Shown: positions 53,606 through 64,000, numbered from the stretch's first letter. The stretch is 64,000 bases of DNA from Psychrobacter sp. P2G3 (GCF_001593285.1 NZ_CP012529.1:186001-250000); one strand, 5' to 3'. Notes: generated from the letters alone by a model not told the origin. A program made the numbers and translations.

Positions 53606-55144
53606 ATGCTCAATAATGACATTATAGATTCGCCGCTTGCTGATGATGAACTGATGGCTGCCATCGATATTGGTTCGAACAGTTTTCATTTAGCTATTGC
53701 CCGTCTTGATCACGGTGAAGTTCGAAAAGTGGTTTCCATGTCCGAAAAGGTGCAGCTAGCGGCAGGACTAGATGAGCATAATATTTTAGGCGCTGCTGCT
53801 GAGAAGCGTGGTCTTGAATGTCTTAGCCGTTTTGTCGCTCGTCTTGATGCCGTATCACCTGAGCGTATTCGTATCGTAGCAACGAACGCGTTACGCCAAG
53901 CCAAAAATGCCAATGATTTTATAAAACGAGCTAACGAAATACTACCGAAGCCCATTGAGATTATTTCTGGACGCGAAGAAGCGCGACTGATTTATCTTGG
54001 TGTCTCACATACTAATGCTAGTAGTGATAAGCGCTTGGTTATTGATATTGGTGGTGGTTCTACTGAATTTATTATCGGACAAGGATTTGATCCGCTACTG
54101 ACTGAAAGCTTGCAGATGGGCTGTGTGGCCTTTACTAAGAAGTTTTTTGCAGATGGGCAGATTACCAAAGAAGCCTTTAATAATGCCATCGTTGCCGCAC
54201 GTAAAGAAGTGCTAGCTATTAATGGTCAGTATCAAAGGGCGGGCTGGAGTAGTGTCGTGGGCTCTAGTGGTACGATTAAGGCGGTGCGTAATGTACTGGT
54301 ATCGAAGGGCTGGGCAGATGAGCAAGAGCGTGTCACTTATCAAGGCGTCAAAAAGTTAGAGAAATTGCTGATTAAGATTGGTGATGTAAATGACATTGAG
54401 CTGGAGGGTGTGAAAGAACACCGTAAGGCAGTATTCCCAGCAGGCGTAGCCGTACTACGTGCCACTATGAAAGTGCTTGGCATTGAGACTATCGCTTACT
54501 CTGATGGGGCGCTACGCGAAGGTGTGATGTATGACATGCTTGGGCGCTTGGCTAGCGAAGATGTACGTGATCGCAGTGTGTTGGCACTAATCAAGCGCTA
54601 TTCGGTGGATAAAAAACAAGCCAGACAAGTGGTCAGAACCAGCAAACACCTTTTTAAACAAGTTAAAGAAGATTTGCAATTGACCAATGATGATGCTGAC
54701 GTATTGAGACGTGCGGCATATTTGCACGAGATTGGGCTGGCAATCAGTCATAGTAGCTATCATAAGCATAGCGCCTACTTACTTGAATACTCAGACATTC
54801 CAGGATTCTCACAAGTAGATCAAAAGCGTATGGCGCAGTTGATGCTCAACCACAGACGTAAGCTAAAAAGCGATGTGCTTGAGCAGACCTGTAACATTGG
54901 CGGTGATAATCTGGTCTATTTATGTCTATTTTTGAGGCTCGCAGTCTTGGCACACCATAGCCGTAGTGAATATGAGCTGCCGGATATACGGCTAGCAATA
55001 ACTGCTCCCAACTGCTGGCAAATTACTGTCAGCACCGATAAAACACATTATGCTTTTTTGTTTTCAGACCTTTGCGTTGAAATTGAACAATTTGCAAGAT
55101 GGGGTATTAAGCTTAGCGTTGTTGAAGCCACGTTACCAGCGTAG
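53606..55144 (+). CDS. ppx: Exopolyphosphatase (Ppx/GppA family)
   Basis: Actin-fold phosphatase that removes phosphate from inorganic polyphosphate or pppGpp. N-terminal phosphate loop AAIDIGSNSFHLAIARL, then IRIVATNALRQAKN, IISGREEARLIYLGV, and the second loop VIDIGGGSTEFIIGQG. VVGSSGTIKAVRNV and AYSDGALREGVMYDML follow. A C-terminal HD-like domain has RAAYLHEIGLAISHSSYHKHSAYLL. I start at the ATG at 53606 (MLNNDII), 512 residues. The frame continues 28 codons upstream, but that segment is not family-like. Whether it is Ppx or GppA is judged from length (E. coli Ppx 513). Confidence 0.93.
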   Translation: MLNNDIIDSPLADDELMAAIDIGSNSFHLAIARLDHGEVRKVVSMSEKVQLAAGLDEHNILGAAAEKRGLECLSRFVARLDAVSPERIRIVATNALRQAKNANDFIKRANEILPKPIEIISGREEARLIYLGVSHTNASSDKRLVIDIGGGSTEFIIGQGFDPLLTESLQMGCVAFTKKFFADGQITKEAFNNAIVAARKEVLAINGQYQRAGWSSVVGSSGTIKAVRNVLVSKGWADEQERVTYQGVKKLEKLLIKIGDVNDIELEGVKEHRKAVFPAGVAVLRATMKVLGIETIAYSDGALREGVMYDMLGRLASEDVRDRSVLALIKRYSVDKKQARQVVRTSKHLFKQVKEDLQLTNDDADVLRRAAYLHEIGLAISHSSYHKHSAYLLEYSDIPGFSQVDQKRMAQLMLNHRRKLKSDVLEQTCNIGGDNLVYLCLFLRLAVLAHHSRSEYELPDIRLAITAPNCWQITVSTDKTHYAFLFSDLCVEIEQFARWGIKLSVVEATLPA

Positions 55145-55395
55145 CCTGTATGTCTCAGGTAGCTAAATAAATACATTACAAAAGCGTTGTTAGCAGTAAT
55201 GCCGCAGTATATAAATTGTGCTACTATAAGTTTTATTGAGTTTACAACTGTACCTTATTTCTAATTGCCAGTGACAGTTACTTATTGATAGCTTGTTAGG
55301 GTCATTTTAGTGAGTCATCAATTTAGCCTCAAATCAATTATTACATGTGATATTGCATCTTATAAATCAGATAAAACGACAAAAGGGAAACGTCT

Positions 55396-56199
55396 ATGAG
55401 TACCGTCTGGGATAGCGTTCAGCTTGCACGGCATGCCAAACGTCCATTATTTATGGACTATGTTAATCAGCTGTTTACAGAGTTTGATGCATTGCACGGT
55501 GATCGTGCTTATGCTGATGACAAAGCAATTATTGGTGGCTTGGCACGCTTTGATGGTATGCCAGTAATGGTCATCGGACAACATCGCGGTCGTAGTACGC
55601 GCGAGCGCATTGCTCATAACTTTGGTATGGCCAATCCTGAAGGCTATCGTAAAGTGATACGTCTGGTGAAAATGGCAGAGCGTTTTAACATTCCGGTAAT
55701 GACTTTTGTAGATACGCAAGGTGCTTATCCAGGTATTGGTGCTGAAGAGCGCGGACAGGCGCAAGCAATTGCTGAGAGCATTGCGGTATTTTCAAGTCTA
55801 AAGGCGCCTATTATCGTCACCATTATCGGTGAAGGCGGTTCAGGTGGTGCATTGGCGATTGGGGTTGGTGATAAAGTAAACATGCTACAAAACAGTATTT
55901 ACTCGGTCATTTCTCCTGAAGGCTGTGCCTCTATCCTGTGGAAGACCGCTGAGAAAGCACAAGATGCCAGTGAAGCATTGAAGCTAAACGCCATCAATCT
56001 TTATCAAATGGGTTTGATAGATGCGGTCATCGAAGAAGGTGAAGGCGCACACCTTCATCCGCAGCCAGTGATGAATTCGCTAAAAGCGCTTCTTCTTGAG
56101 CAGCTAGATGAAATCAAAGATATGGACGCAGACGTTCGTTGTGAGCAGCGTTATGAAAAGCTAAAAACCTTTAACTCAGAAGTCATGCTGCCTTGCTGA
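55396..56199 (+). CDS. accA: Acetyl-CoA carboxylase carboxyltransferase alpha subunit (short form)
   Basis: Forms malonyl-CoA with AccD. Carboxyltransferase motifs: [105 protein letters not shown], and [14 protein letters not shown]. The 267 residues lack the roughly 50-60 residue N-terminal helical region of E. coli AccA (319); other Moraxellaceae also have the short form. GGGAAA precedes the ATG. tilS follows after 109 bp with a terminator between. Confidence 0.96.
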   Translation: MSTVWDSVQLARHAKRPLFMDYVNQLFTEFDALHGDRAYADDKAIIGGLARFDGMPVMVIGQHRGRSTRERIAHNFGMANPEGYRKVIRLVKMAERFNIPVMTFVDTQGAYPGIGAEERGQAQAIAESIAVFSSLKAPIIVTIIGEGGSGGALAIGVGDKVNMLQNSIYSVISPEGCASILWKTAEKAQDASEALKLNAINLYQMGLIDAVIEEGEGAHLHPQPVMNSLKALLLEQLDEIKDMDADVRCEQRYEKLKTFNSEVMLPC

Positions 56200-56249
56200 T
56201 TTGATATAAAGCTTTTCATATAAGATGCTGAACCTTAATGCTAAAATAA

Positions 56250-56278
56250 AAACGTGTCATTTTATGGCGCGTTTTTTT
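56250..56278 (+). terminator. Intrinsic terminator between accA and tilS
   Basis: AAACGTGTCAT / ATGGCGCGTTT (two G-T wobbles) followed by TTTT. Weak to moderate, so read-through into tilS is possible. Confidence 0.65.
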
Positions 56279-56308
56279 GTTTATAAATGTGAATAAATAA
56301 GACTGATT

Positions 56309-57892
56309 ATGACTAGTAGTGCCATCTTGCAATATCCTATTGAGCCAGTAGCAGCGTTGCCAATTGATGATGATTTGGCCAAGGCCTTATTGGCCAGTAT
56401 GGCTGAGTATAGAAGTCAGCTACACGGTCGGCGCATCTGGCTGGCATGTAGTGGTGGCCGTGATTCTTTGGCATTAGCAGCGCTATGTGTGCAGTTATAT
56501 CGACAAGGTAAACTGCCGTTTTTGCCGCAACTATTGCATGTCAATCATGGGCTACAAGCAGATAGCCATTATTGGGCAGAGCATGTTGCTAAGTGGGCGC
56601 ACATTCAGCAAGTACCTTGTCAGGTATTAGTCGCCAAGGTAGACGGTCATGATGAGCAAGCGGCGCGGCAAGCACGTTATCAAGTTATGCGTGCCCATAT
56701 CAATCAAGAGGATGTTCTGCTCTTAGCCCATCATGCTGATGACCAATCTGAGACGGTTTTAATGCGCTTGATTCAAGGGGCAGGGGTCAATGGCTTGTCG
56801 GGTATGCAGGCGTGGCGAGTACAATCGCAAGGCGCGCATCGCAATGTATTATGGCGACCTTGGTTGTCGGTACGTCGTGCCACCATCAGTCACTATGCTC
56901 AGCAGTTAAAGCTGCCTTATATCGATGATCCTACCAATGAGGCTGGCGATAATGTGCGTAGTGGTTTGCGCCGCGACATCATGCCAGTATTGACCAAGTA
57001 TAATCCAAACGTCATTGACAATATTGCTCGTAGCGCGCAGTTACTCGCGGACGCTCAGGCTATCGTGAGCGATCAAGCAAAGCAAGACTTGCAGCAAACG
57101 GCTATTGTTCCGCCCGCTACTGTTTCGAGTTATCCACCGTTTCAGCGTGTACTGAATATTGATGAGCTACATACATTGCCTGTTTATCGGCAACGGCAAT
57201 TACTGCACACTTGGCTAACGCAAGATGAACCACTGCCACCGCCTAAACAACTTGTAGATGATGTCTTAAGCTTAACTGAGCGTAATGATCACGACCATCA
57301 AACCCAATTAGATTGGCAAGGACGTACCCAACCATACAGCATCCGCCGTTATCGTCAGCAATTATATCGTCTTAGTAGCACTTGGCTCGAATGGCTAGCG
57401 TTACCACTTACTGGACAAACGCAAACTTTACCTCATTCAAGTTTGGCTCAAAACGTTTTTGCCAGAAATAGCTTGTCTCAAGATAAGTCAGCAACAGTTA
57501 CATTGCGTACAGGGAAAGGTGTTGATTGGCAATTAGAGATTGCGCTCAATACCTTGATACAGTCTATAAGCGATAAGTTTATAAGCAATAAAGATGAGAT
57601 TGATCTGAAGTTTGCGCCATTAGGTCGGCAACAGCGCGTTCAAACTGCTCTCGCCACGCGTCCGCAAGCAGGAAAAAAACTCTATCAAACGCTTGGAGTG
57701 CCTGTATGGCTGCGGGATAGCTTAGTGGTCGTTAGTGCTGCATCTGCTCAGAAAGATGAAGAGTTGCCGTTATTGCTAGTATCGCCATTTGAAAGTTGGG
57801 TATTAGGAGCTGATAAATCATTAGCAAACGCTAGAAACGATAGTAATACTTTAGAAAGTGCTATCAGAAATGTTCTAAGCGTAAATGAATGA
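56309..57892 (+). CDS. tilS: tRNA(Ile)-lysidine synthase
   Basis: ATP-dependent enzyme that converts C34 to lysidine in tRNA(Ile)(CAU). The PP-loop motif is WLACSGGRDSLALAAL (SGG at residues 48-50). Then LLHVNHGLQADSHYWAEHV, QAARQARYQVM, LLAHHADDQSETVLMRLIQGAGVNGLSGM, and RPWLSVRRATI. Next is the catalytic DDPTNEAGDNVRSGLRRDIMPVL. The C-terminal TilS substrate-binding domains run to residue 527, somewhat longer than the E. coli protein (432), with a linker at about 375-395. Confidence 0.96.
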   Translation: MTSSAILQYPIEPVAALPIDDDLAKALLASMAEYRSQLHGRRIWLACSGGRDSLALAALCVQLYRQGKLPFLPQLLHVNHGLQADSHYWAEHVAKWAHIQQVPCQVLVAKVDGHDEQAARQARYQVMRAHINQEDVLLLAHHADDQSETVLMRLIQGAGVNGLSGMQAWRVQSQGAHRNVLWRPWLSVRRATISHYAQQLKLPYIDDPTNEAGDNVRSGLRRDIMPVLTKYNPNVIDNIARSAQLLADAQAIVSDQAKQDLQQTAIVPPATVSSYPPFQRVLNIDELHTLPVYRQRQLLHTWLTQDEPLPPPKQLVDDVLSLTERNDHDHQTQLDWQGRTQPYSIRRYRQQLYRLSSTWLEWLALPLTGQTQTLPHSSLAQNVFARNSLSQDKSATVTLRTGKGVDWQLEIALNTLIQSISDKFISNKDEIDLKFAPLGRQQRVQTALATRPQAGKKLYQTLGVPVWLRDSLVVVSAASAQKDEELPLLLVSPFESWVLGADKSLANARNDSNTLESAIRNVLSVNE

Positions 57893-57909
57893 ATTTGACT
57901 CAGAATGGT

Positions 57910-58425
57910 TTAAGAAGTTAATTCATCATTTTTTCTTATCATTTTGATATCTATTATTTGAGTACCTTCGTAGCATTCTTGATTATCTTCTCCACTATAC
58001 TTAAAGCCTAATTTTTTATAGAAATTAATAGCAGTCACATTAGCGTCCAATACCCATAAACAAAAATGGGCATTGCTATTAGATTCTAATATGTCCTGCA
58101 ACGACGTTTTCATTAATTTGGTGCCTATACCTAGTCCATGAAAGTCGGGTAAAACATATAACGTAGTGATTTCATAATTGTTATTATCAGCAAAGTATCC
58201 AATAAATCCCAAACTATTATGACTAGCATCATATGCTATCCAAACGATGACATCGGGATGAGATATCAATTGCTGCCACATTTTCGTCTTTTCAAATAAG
58301 CTGTTTTTATCTTTAATAAAAGACTCAGGTAGCAGACCTAAGTAAGCGGCTTGCCAACTTTTGAAGTGGATGCTAGCTATATCGGCAAAATCTTCAAGAT
58401 TAGCTTTACGAATAAAAAATATCAC
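57910..58425 (-). CDS. GNAT family N-acetyltransferase
   Basis: 171 residues of the GCN5-related fold, substrate unknown. FIRKANLEDFADIASIHFKSWQAAYLGLLPESFI is the usual N-terminal alpha1/alpha2. NSLGFIGYFADNNNYEITTLYVLPDFHGLGIGTKLM holds beta4 and the acetyl-CoA loop (HGLGIG). CLWVLDANVTAINFYKKLGFKY is motif B. Closest in style to RimI-like enzymes. It converges with tilS, only 17 bp apart, with no obvious terminator between. More AT-rich than its neighbours. Confidence 0.9.
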   Translation of the reverse strand: MIFFIRKANLEDFADIASIHFKSWQAAYLGLLPESFIKDKNSLFEKTKMWQQLISHPDVIVWIAYDASHNSLGFIGYFADNNNYEITTLYVLPDFHGLGIGTKLMKTSLQDILESNSNAHFCLWVLDANVTAINFYKKLGFKYSGEDNQECYEGTQIIDIKMIRKNDELTS

Positions 58426-58664
58426 TTACTCCAGAAGTAGTCCGAAAATTATTTAAATAATAGGCTCCTTAATCTACCAATCAAGCTATGCAAGAGTCTG
58501 TAACAATTAAGTGTTTGAACTGGTCCTAACATCACTGCTAGCGTCACCAATTTATCAAACAGCTCCCGTGGCAGTATGGTAGACTAAGTGTCATTTTAGA
58601 TGTCACGATATACTTTAGAAAACTATACCTTTGAATAACTTGAGTTTTGTTAGTAGGGAATAAT

Positions 58665-59495
58665 ATGTCAGTACTAGATAATAAAAAGATCAGCTTTATT
58701 GGTGGCGGAAACATGGCGCAAGCTTTAATCAGTGGGCTTATTGCCTGCGGTGTTAAGCCCGAACTAATAACCGTATCAGCACCTAGTGCCGAGACGCGTG
58801 AGCAGTACGCTGATCAAAAAATGAACACGGTTGACGCCAGTGCAGATCCAAAGGCTGCGGTCATTGATGCTGACGTCATCGTCCTAGCGGTAAAGCCCCA
58901 AGTTATGAAAAAAGTCGTCAGTGAATTTGCTGATGCCCTAGACAACCAGCTAGTGATATCAGTGGCAGCAGGGCTATCGACTGATATCCTCTCTACCATG
59001 CTTGGTGGCTACCGTAATATTGTACGCGCGATGCCAAATACGCCTTCTAAAATACAAATGGGTGCAACTGGGTTATGCGCGACTGATGATATCAACGAAG
59101 CACAGAAGCAGCTGGCAACAGCAGTTATGGAAGCCTCAGGTCTAGCCATGTGGGTAAATGATGAAGAGCATATGCATGCGGTGACCGCTGTTTCTGGTTC
59201 AGCACCGGCCTATGTGTTTTATTTTATCGAATCGATGATTGACGGAGCAGTTGCGTTAGGTCTGGATAAAGAGCAAGCATCCGCGTTAGCTATGCAGACT
59301 GTATTAGGCGCAGCCCAGATGACTATTGATAGTGATGACAGTCCAGCCGAGCTACGTCGTAAAGTCATGTCGCCGAATGGCACTACGCAAGCGGCTATCG
59401 AATCCATGCAGAGTAATGAGATTGGTCGCCTAATTGCTGAAGCAATGCAGGCCTGCTATGACCGTAGCCAAGCACTAAGTAAAGAAAATGAATAG
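58665..59495 (+). CDS. proC: Pyrroline-5-carboxylate reductase
   Basis: Last step of proline synthesis. N-terminal Rossmann motif ISFIGGGNMAQALISGL. Then DADVIVLAVKPQVM, ISVAAGLSTDIL and RAMPNTPSKIQMGATGL, VTAVSGSAPAYVFYFIESMIDGAVALGL, and the C-terminal SPNGTTQAAIESM. I use the ATG at 58665 (MSVLDNKK), with AGGGAA upstream; the longer frame from 58647 is less likely. It has 276 residues. yggT follows after 93 bp, a common gammaproteobacterial pair. Confidence 0.97.
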   Translation: MSVLDNKKISFIGGGNMAQALISGLIACGVKPELITVSAPSAETREQYADQKMNTVDASADPKAAVIDADVIVLAVKPQVMKKVVSEFADALDNQLVISVAAGLSTDILSTMLGGYRNIVRAMPNTPSKIQMGATGLCATDDINEAQKQLATAVMEASGLAMWVNDEEHMHAVTAVSGSAPAYVFYFIESMIDGAVALGLDKEQASALAMQTVLGAAQMTIDSDDSPAELRRKVMSPNGTTQAAIESMQSNEIGRLIAEAMQACYDRSQALSKENE

Positions 59496-59588
59496 TCTAA
59501 TAAGAATTTAATTTAATAAAAAAATCCTTTAATATAAATAAGCCACGGCTGTAATGGCATTTAATAGTGGCACATTGAGTAGCGTTTC

Positions 59589-60158
59589 ATGAACAACATG
59601 TTGTTGCAAATTTTTGATTTAGTCACCACTTTCGCCATGATGCTGGTGTTTATCCGCTTTATGCTGCAGTTTGCAGGGATGGATGCAAGCAATCCTATGA
59701 TTGCCCCTGCTTATAAAGCCACGCGTATCGTAGACACGTTTGGACGCATTTTTCCGACGGTTGCTCAAGGTCGTATAAGCATTGCGGCGATTGTGCTGAT
59801 GTTTTTAATCCGATTGATTGATATCTCTGGTAAAGCCGCGTTAACGCATAAAGGTATTGCGCCTGCACCGTTGTTTTTCGCTGGTACCACCAGTTTGATT
59901 TTAGACTTTTTACGCATGTGCCGCTATTTAGTTATTGGTTCTATTATTGTGAGCTGGATTGTGGTGTTTACCAAATCTGAGCATCCTATCATTGGTATCA
60001 TCATTAATTTGGCTGAACCTATCTTAGCGCCGTTTCGCCGCATCACGCCAAACTTAGGCATGCTTGATTTATCGCCAATGGTTGCCTTTGTTGCTTTTCT
60101 TCTGCTCGAGATGTTTATCGGCGGCTTGGCAGCGAGCTTTATGCCAATGTTGGGCTAA
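59589..60158 (+). CDS. yggT: YggT family membrane protein
   Basis: Inner-membrane protein with two YggT repeats, each of two helices. The first half (about 5-100) contains LMLVFIRFMLQFAGMDASNPMI and PAYKATRIVDTFGRIFPTV. The second (about 100-187) has LVIGSIIVSWIVVFT, INLAEPILAPFRRITPNLGMLDLSPMVAFV. The PxxxPFRRIxPxxGxxDxSP motif is diagnostic. Homologues affect cell division, osmotic tolerance or membrane biogenesis; the molecular role is unsettled. Linked to proC. Confidence 0.95.
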   Translation: MNNMLLQIFDLVTTFAMMLVFIRFMLQFAGMDASNPMIAPAYKATRIVDTFGRIFPTVAQGRISIAAIVLMFLIRLIDISGKAALTHKGIAPAPLFFAGTTSLILDFLRMCRYLVIGSIIVSWIVVFTKSEHPIIGIIINLAEPILAPFRRITPNLGMLDLSPMVAFVAFLLLEMFIGGLAASFMPMLG

Positions 60159-60205
60159 GCAATATTTCGTATCCAATATTATTCTTAAAAATATTTACTA
60201 TAAAA

Positions 60206-60236
60206 AAGACGCTCTCTTAATAGGGCGTCTTTTTTT
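60206..60236. terminator. Bidirectional terminator between yggT and thiD
   Basis: AAAAAGACGCTCT / AGGGCGTCTTTTTTT stem. Confidence 0.88.
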
Positions 60237-60256
60237 ATGCCTGTTCTCATTTAAGT

Positions 60257-61543
<1,287 letters not shown>

Positions 61544-61633
61544 GGTGAAGTGGGTGAGTGGCTGAAACCAGTTCCCTGCTAAGGAACCATACGTGTAAGC
61601 GTATCGAGGGTTCGAATCCCTCCTTCACCGCCA
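61544..61633 (+). tRNA. tRNA-Ser (anticodon GCT)
   Basis: A 90-nt class II tRNA. Acceptor stem GGTGAAG / CTTCACC, discriminator G and encoded CCA. Anticodon stem-loop GTTCC-CTGCTAA-GGAAC gives anticodon GCT, reading AGC/AGT. A long variable arm (CATACGTGTAAGCGTAT) and the T-loop GGTTCGAATCC are present. Confidence 0.97.
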
Positions 61634-61732
61634 TTTATTCGGTTTATTGTTAGATTATAATGCAGTATATCGATGTGAAATAGTTTTAAAAAACTGTAAT
61701 AGAAAATATCCTATTTTAAGTAATAAAACATA

Positions 61733-61760
61733 TTGACATCAGCTGGATTATCTATATAAT
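61733..61760 (+). promoter_or_regulatory. Promoter of tRNA-Arg
   Basis: Perfect TTGACA (61733-61738) and TATAAT (61755-61760), 16-bp spacing. The two tRNAs therefore appear to be separately transcribed. Confidence 0.85.
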
Positions 61761-61818
61761 AGCCAACCTAATTTACTGTAAATGTTATTTAAAAAGCAGT
61801 GAATGATGTGCAAAATAC

Positions 61819-61895
61819 GCGCCTGTAGCTCAGTTGGATAGAGCACTTGGCTACGAACTAAGGGGTCGGGAGTTCGAATCTCTCCAGGCGCACCA
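61819..61895 (+). tRNA. tRNA-Arg (anticodon ACG)
   Basis: 77 nt including CCA. Acceptor GCGCCTG / CAGGCGC, D-arm TAGCTCAGTTGGATAGA, anticodon loop CTACGAA (ACG, with A34 expected to become inosine), and T-loop AGTTCGAATCT. Discriminator A. Confidence 0.97.
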
Positions 61896-61951
61896 TTTGC
61901 ATACTAGCTTACTTGTTAATATAACTGCTAAGCTTAAAGAACATCTAAATC

Positions 61952-61986
61952 AATCGCCTGTCTTATGACAATTTGGCGATTTTTTT
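61952..61986 (+). terminator. Terminator after tRNA-Arg
   Basis: AATCGCC / GGCGATT stem with a 16-base loop and a T-run. Confidence 0.75.
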
Positions 61987-62132
61987 ATGTCTGCTATTTT
62001 TATAAAAATACTATCTTTGTTTTCAACTCAAATTCTCTTTCTTTGTCTGTCTTCTCTTATCATAATGTACGATAAGTACCTGAATTACGGTACAATGGCA
62101 GCACTATTCATTGCTTGCTATGAGCTTGTATC

Positions 62133-62786
62133 ATGTCAAAAAGTACGTCGAAAGCTGCCATTAAGTCAAAGTCTCAAAAAAATACTCCTCAACAACAGGT
62201 GCCTCATATTGAAGAGCCTACGATTGCCAAACCAATGGCACGTATCGTCGCTATTCTCTATGATGGGATGTTGATTTTGGCGTTATTGTTCTTAGTAGGG
62301 ACAGTGCTAACGGTTATTGGGACGCTGCTCACCATGGAGACAGGGACGCAGTCTGAACAAGCACAATCGCTGCCGACATGGTATCAGAACTTTATTATGA
62401 CCCCATCCTTTATACTGACGCTAGTGGCCTTTTACGGTTTATTTTGGCGTCGAGGGGGTCAGACACTAGGTATGCAGACATGGCGACTGAAAACCGTCAA
62501 TAACGCCGGACATCTGTTAACGTGGGGTCAGTCATTTAAACGTATTCTAGCGGCTGCTTTGATGCCGTTGATTTTTGGCATTATTGGTAGTCTGATAGGT
62601 GGCTCACGCGCTATTTTACTAACCAGCGCATTTCTGGGCTTGGTTTTTAACTACGTATTTTGCTTATTTAATCGCCGAGGCTTAGCGGTACAAGATATGT
62701 TGTCAAATACCATTACTTTAAAAATGCCAAAAGTAGCGCATGAAGGTTTGTGGCGCGGCTTTAGAAACCGTAAGCAAAATAAGTAG
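62133..62786 (+). CDS. RDD family membrane protein
   Basis: 217 residues. A basic, polar N-terminal tail (about 1-35) is followed by an RDD domain with the family Arg and Asp in MARIVAILYDGMLILAL. Three to four membrane helices run at about 45-70, 88-104, 135-157 and 160-180. The conserved WRRGGQTLGMQTWRLKTVN comes before the third helix. The function of RDD proteins is mostly unknown; some act in Na+ tolerance. A TACAAT -10 lies at 62091. A weak ribosome site precedes the ATG. Confidence 0.92.
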   Translation: MSKSTSKAAIKSKSQKNTPQQQVPHIEEPTIAKPMARIVAILYDGMLILALLFLVGTVLTVIGTLLTMETGTQSEQAQSLPTWYQNFIMTPSFILTLVAFYGLFWRRGGQTLGMQTWRLKTVNNAGHLLTWGQSFKRILAAALMPLIFGIIGSLIGGSRAILLTSAFLGLVFNYVFCLFNRRGLAVQDMLSNTITLKMPKVAHEGLWRGFRNRKQNK

Positions 62787-62833
62787 CTGAAAAATGTCAT
62801 TGTTTGAGTAATAATTAATAAGTATACGATTGA

Positions 62834-63895
62834 TTATATATTTGCTGTTTGGATTAGCCATACAGTATAGCCAACAAAGAATAGTATCATTGTGATGCCA
62901 GATGTACGGCCAAATTTGCGGTTGGAGATAAAGGCAAAGACACACATTACAAAGAGCAGCGAAGTAATCAGCCCCATTACCAGTACATCACGAGATAAGA
63001 TCATTGGATTTGTTGTAATCGGTGCAATAATTGCTGCCAGTCCTACTACCCCTAGCGTATTAAAAATATTAGAGCCGATAATATTACCAAGTGCCATATC
63101 GTGCTCACCATGACGAGCTGCGGCAAGACTTGCGACCAGCTCTGGCAAGGATGTGCCAATAGCAACAATAGTCAGCCCAATAATCAACTCACTCAATCCC
63201 CAAAATGTCGCTACCTCAACTGCGCCCCATACAATCGCACGTGAGCTCAAGACTAACATCAGCATACCTACGAACAAGCTCCCTAACCCGCGTGCTAAGC
63301 TTGGCTCTATATAGCCTGAGTCTGTAATTTTTGCTGTCGCGCCTTGTATTTCTGTTTCCGTACTTCTTATATCCTTGCTTTCTACTGCGACGTTGCCTTT
63401 GGCGAGATTGTTTTCTTCAGGGTTATCATTATATTCTAAGCTGCCCGTACGTAAGCTAAGCACGATTTGAACGCCTAAGACGATTACTAATAAGACTAAT
63501 AACAATATGCCATCAGCTAGGCTTAGTACGCCGTCACGCAACTGCCATGCTGCTAGAGCAGTAATCAGCAGCAGCATGGGCATGTCGCGCGCTATGATGC
63601 TCTTATGGATGATGATAGGGCTTATGAGGACTGTCGCGCCTAATACCAGCGCAATATTAATAATATTTGAGCCATAAGCATTACCCAAGGCAAGCTCAGG
63701 ACTACCGTCTAGTGCTGCCAATACCGATACCACCATTTCAGGTGCTGATGTCCCTAAACCTAAAATCAGAACCCCAATCAGAAAACTTGGTAGCCCCAGC
63801 TTTTTTGCTAATGCAGTTGCGCCATCAATAAAGACATCAGCGCTCCAAACGAGAATCGCTAAACCAACCAGTATTGCAATAACTGCCAACCACAT
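62834..63895 (-). CDS. CaCA-family calcium/sodium antiporter (YrbG-like)
   Basis: Inner-membrane exchanger with two inverted Na_Ca_ex repeats. The first (about 5-145) holds the alpha-1 motif GLGTSAPEMVVSVLAA followed by ALGNAYGSNIINIALVLG. The second (about 205-350) holds AIGTSLPELVASLAAA and ALGNIIGSNIFNTLGVVG. Both carry the essential acidic residue of G-T-S-x-P-E. A charged loop of about 45 residues (around 158-200) lies between them. It has 353 residues, a little over E. coli YrbG (325). The ion actually moved is not certain. Confidence 0.94.
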   Translation of the reverse strand: MWLAVIAILVGLAILVWSADVFIDGATALAKKLGLPSFLIGVLILGLGTSAPEMVVSVLAALDGSPELALGNAYGSNIINIALVLGATVLISPIIIHKSIIARDMPMLLLITALAAWQLRDGVLSLADGILLLVLLVIVLGVQIVLSLRTGSLEYNDNPEENNLAKGNVAVESKDIRSTETEIQGATAKITDSGYIEPSLARGLGSLFVGMLMLVLSSRAIVWGAVEVATFWGLSELIIGLTIVAIGTSLPELVASLAAARHGEHDMALGNIIGSNIFNTLGVVGLAAIIAPITTNPMILSRDVLVMGLITSLLFVMCVFAFISNRKFGRTSGITMILFFVGYTVWLIQTANI

Positions 63896-63949
63896 GAGTA
63901 CTTTCCTTTACGAATAATGAATGAGTAATTTGCTTTTAGTTGATATAAA

Positions 63950-63981
63950 AAAAGCCGAACCACAATTTGGATTCAGCTTTT
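63950..63981. terminator. Weak hairpin upstream of the antiporter gene
   Basis: AAAGCCGAA / TTCAGCTTT with one mismatch. Read on the minus strand it ends in a T-run (TTTTTTTATATC), so it may terminate a gene lying beyond the right edge of the window. Confidence 0.5.
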
Positions 63982-64000
63982 GGATAGGAATAAATATTTT

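Overview
The window looks like a chromosomal segment of a gammaproteobacterium of the family Moraxellaceae, most like Psychrobacter. This rests on moderately AT-rich DNA, a short Acinetobacter/Psychrobacter-style AccA, a desaturase plus ferredoxin-reductase pair, and a dapA/small lipoprotein/purC cluster. Almost everything is housekeeping. There is no prophage, insertion sequence or CRISPR array.

Layout. 0-9 kb: the end of a CobW-type GTPase gene, an ompR gene with no adjacent envZ, tex, two secreted proteins of unknown function (one with a 36-bp minisatellite coding a Met-rich repeat), and a saccharopine-dehydrogenase-like oxidoreductase. 9-24 kb: DUF1328 membrane peptide, pterin carbinolamine dehydratase, GNAT, desaturase and its reductase, ettA, plsB, ybaK, a CHMI-type isomerase, an acyl-CoA dehydrogenase, a FUSC membrane protein and aroE. 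24-30 kb: a lipoprotein and pabC, then mltG-tmk. The conserved pabC-mltG-tmk order is interrupted by a small restriction island (dpnD-like, an unknown gene, and a DpnI homologue). 30-40 kb: a CPA1 antiporter, mucD, a degenerate metallophosphoesterase, dapA, a minimal BamC-like lipoprotein, purC, a 3-methyladenine glycosylase and a NIF3-like protein. 40-64 kb: a PepSY-repeat lipoprotein, a gene-free kilobase with a regulatory RNA, csbD, a TetR/molybdoenzyme pair, dadA-ygfZ, yjdM-hemL, a DUF1311 protein, fadD, a DUF962 protein, ppx, accA-tilS, GNAT, proC-yggT, thiD, tRNA-Ser(GCT), tRNA-Arg(ACG), an RDD protein and a CaCA antiporter.

The strongest discovery is at 41566-41891. A perfect 18-bp GacA-type box (TGTAAG-N6-CTTACA) is followed by about 265 bp of non-coding DNA with eight ANGGA/AGGA motifs, most of them in hairpin loops, and then an intrinsic terminator. 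This is the architecture of a CsrB/RsmZ-class RNA that sequesters CsrA/RsmA. A second finding is a four-copy dispersed inverted-repeat element of 70-90 bp (near 7.1, 23.1, 24.2 and 45.9 kb). Its stem changes are mostly compensatory, and three of the four copies sit at the 3' ends of genes. Also notable are the DpnI island, the Met-rich repeat protein, the pseudo-metallophosphoesterase and the truncated BamC-like lipoprotein.

Most transcription units end in clear intrinsic terminators, which are listed. All functional names come from reading the protein sequences and recognising family motifs; no database search was run.
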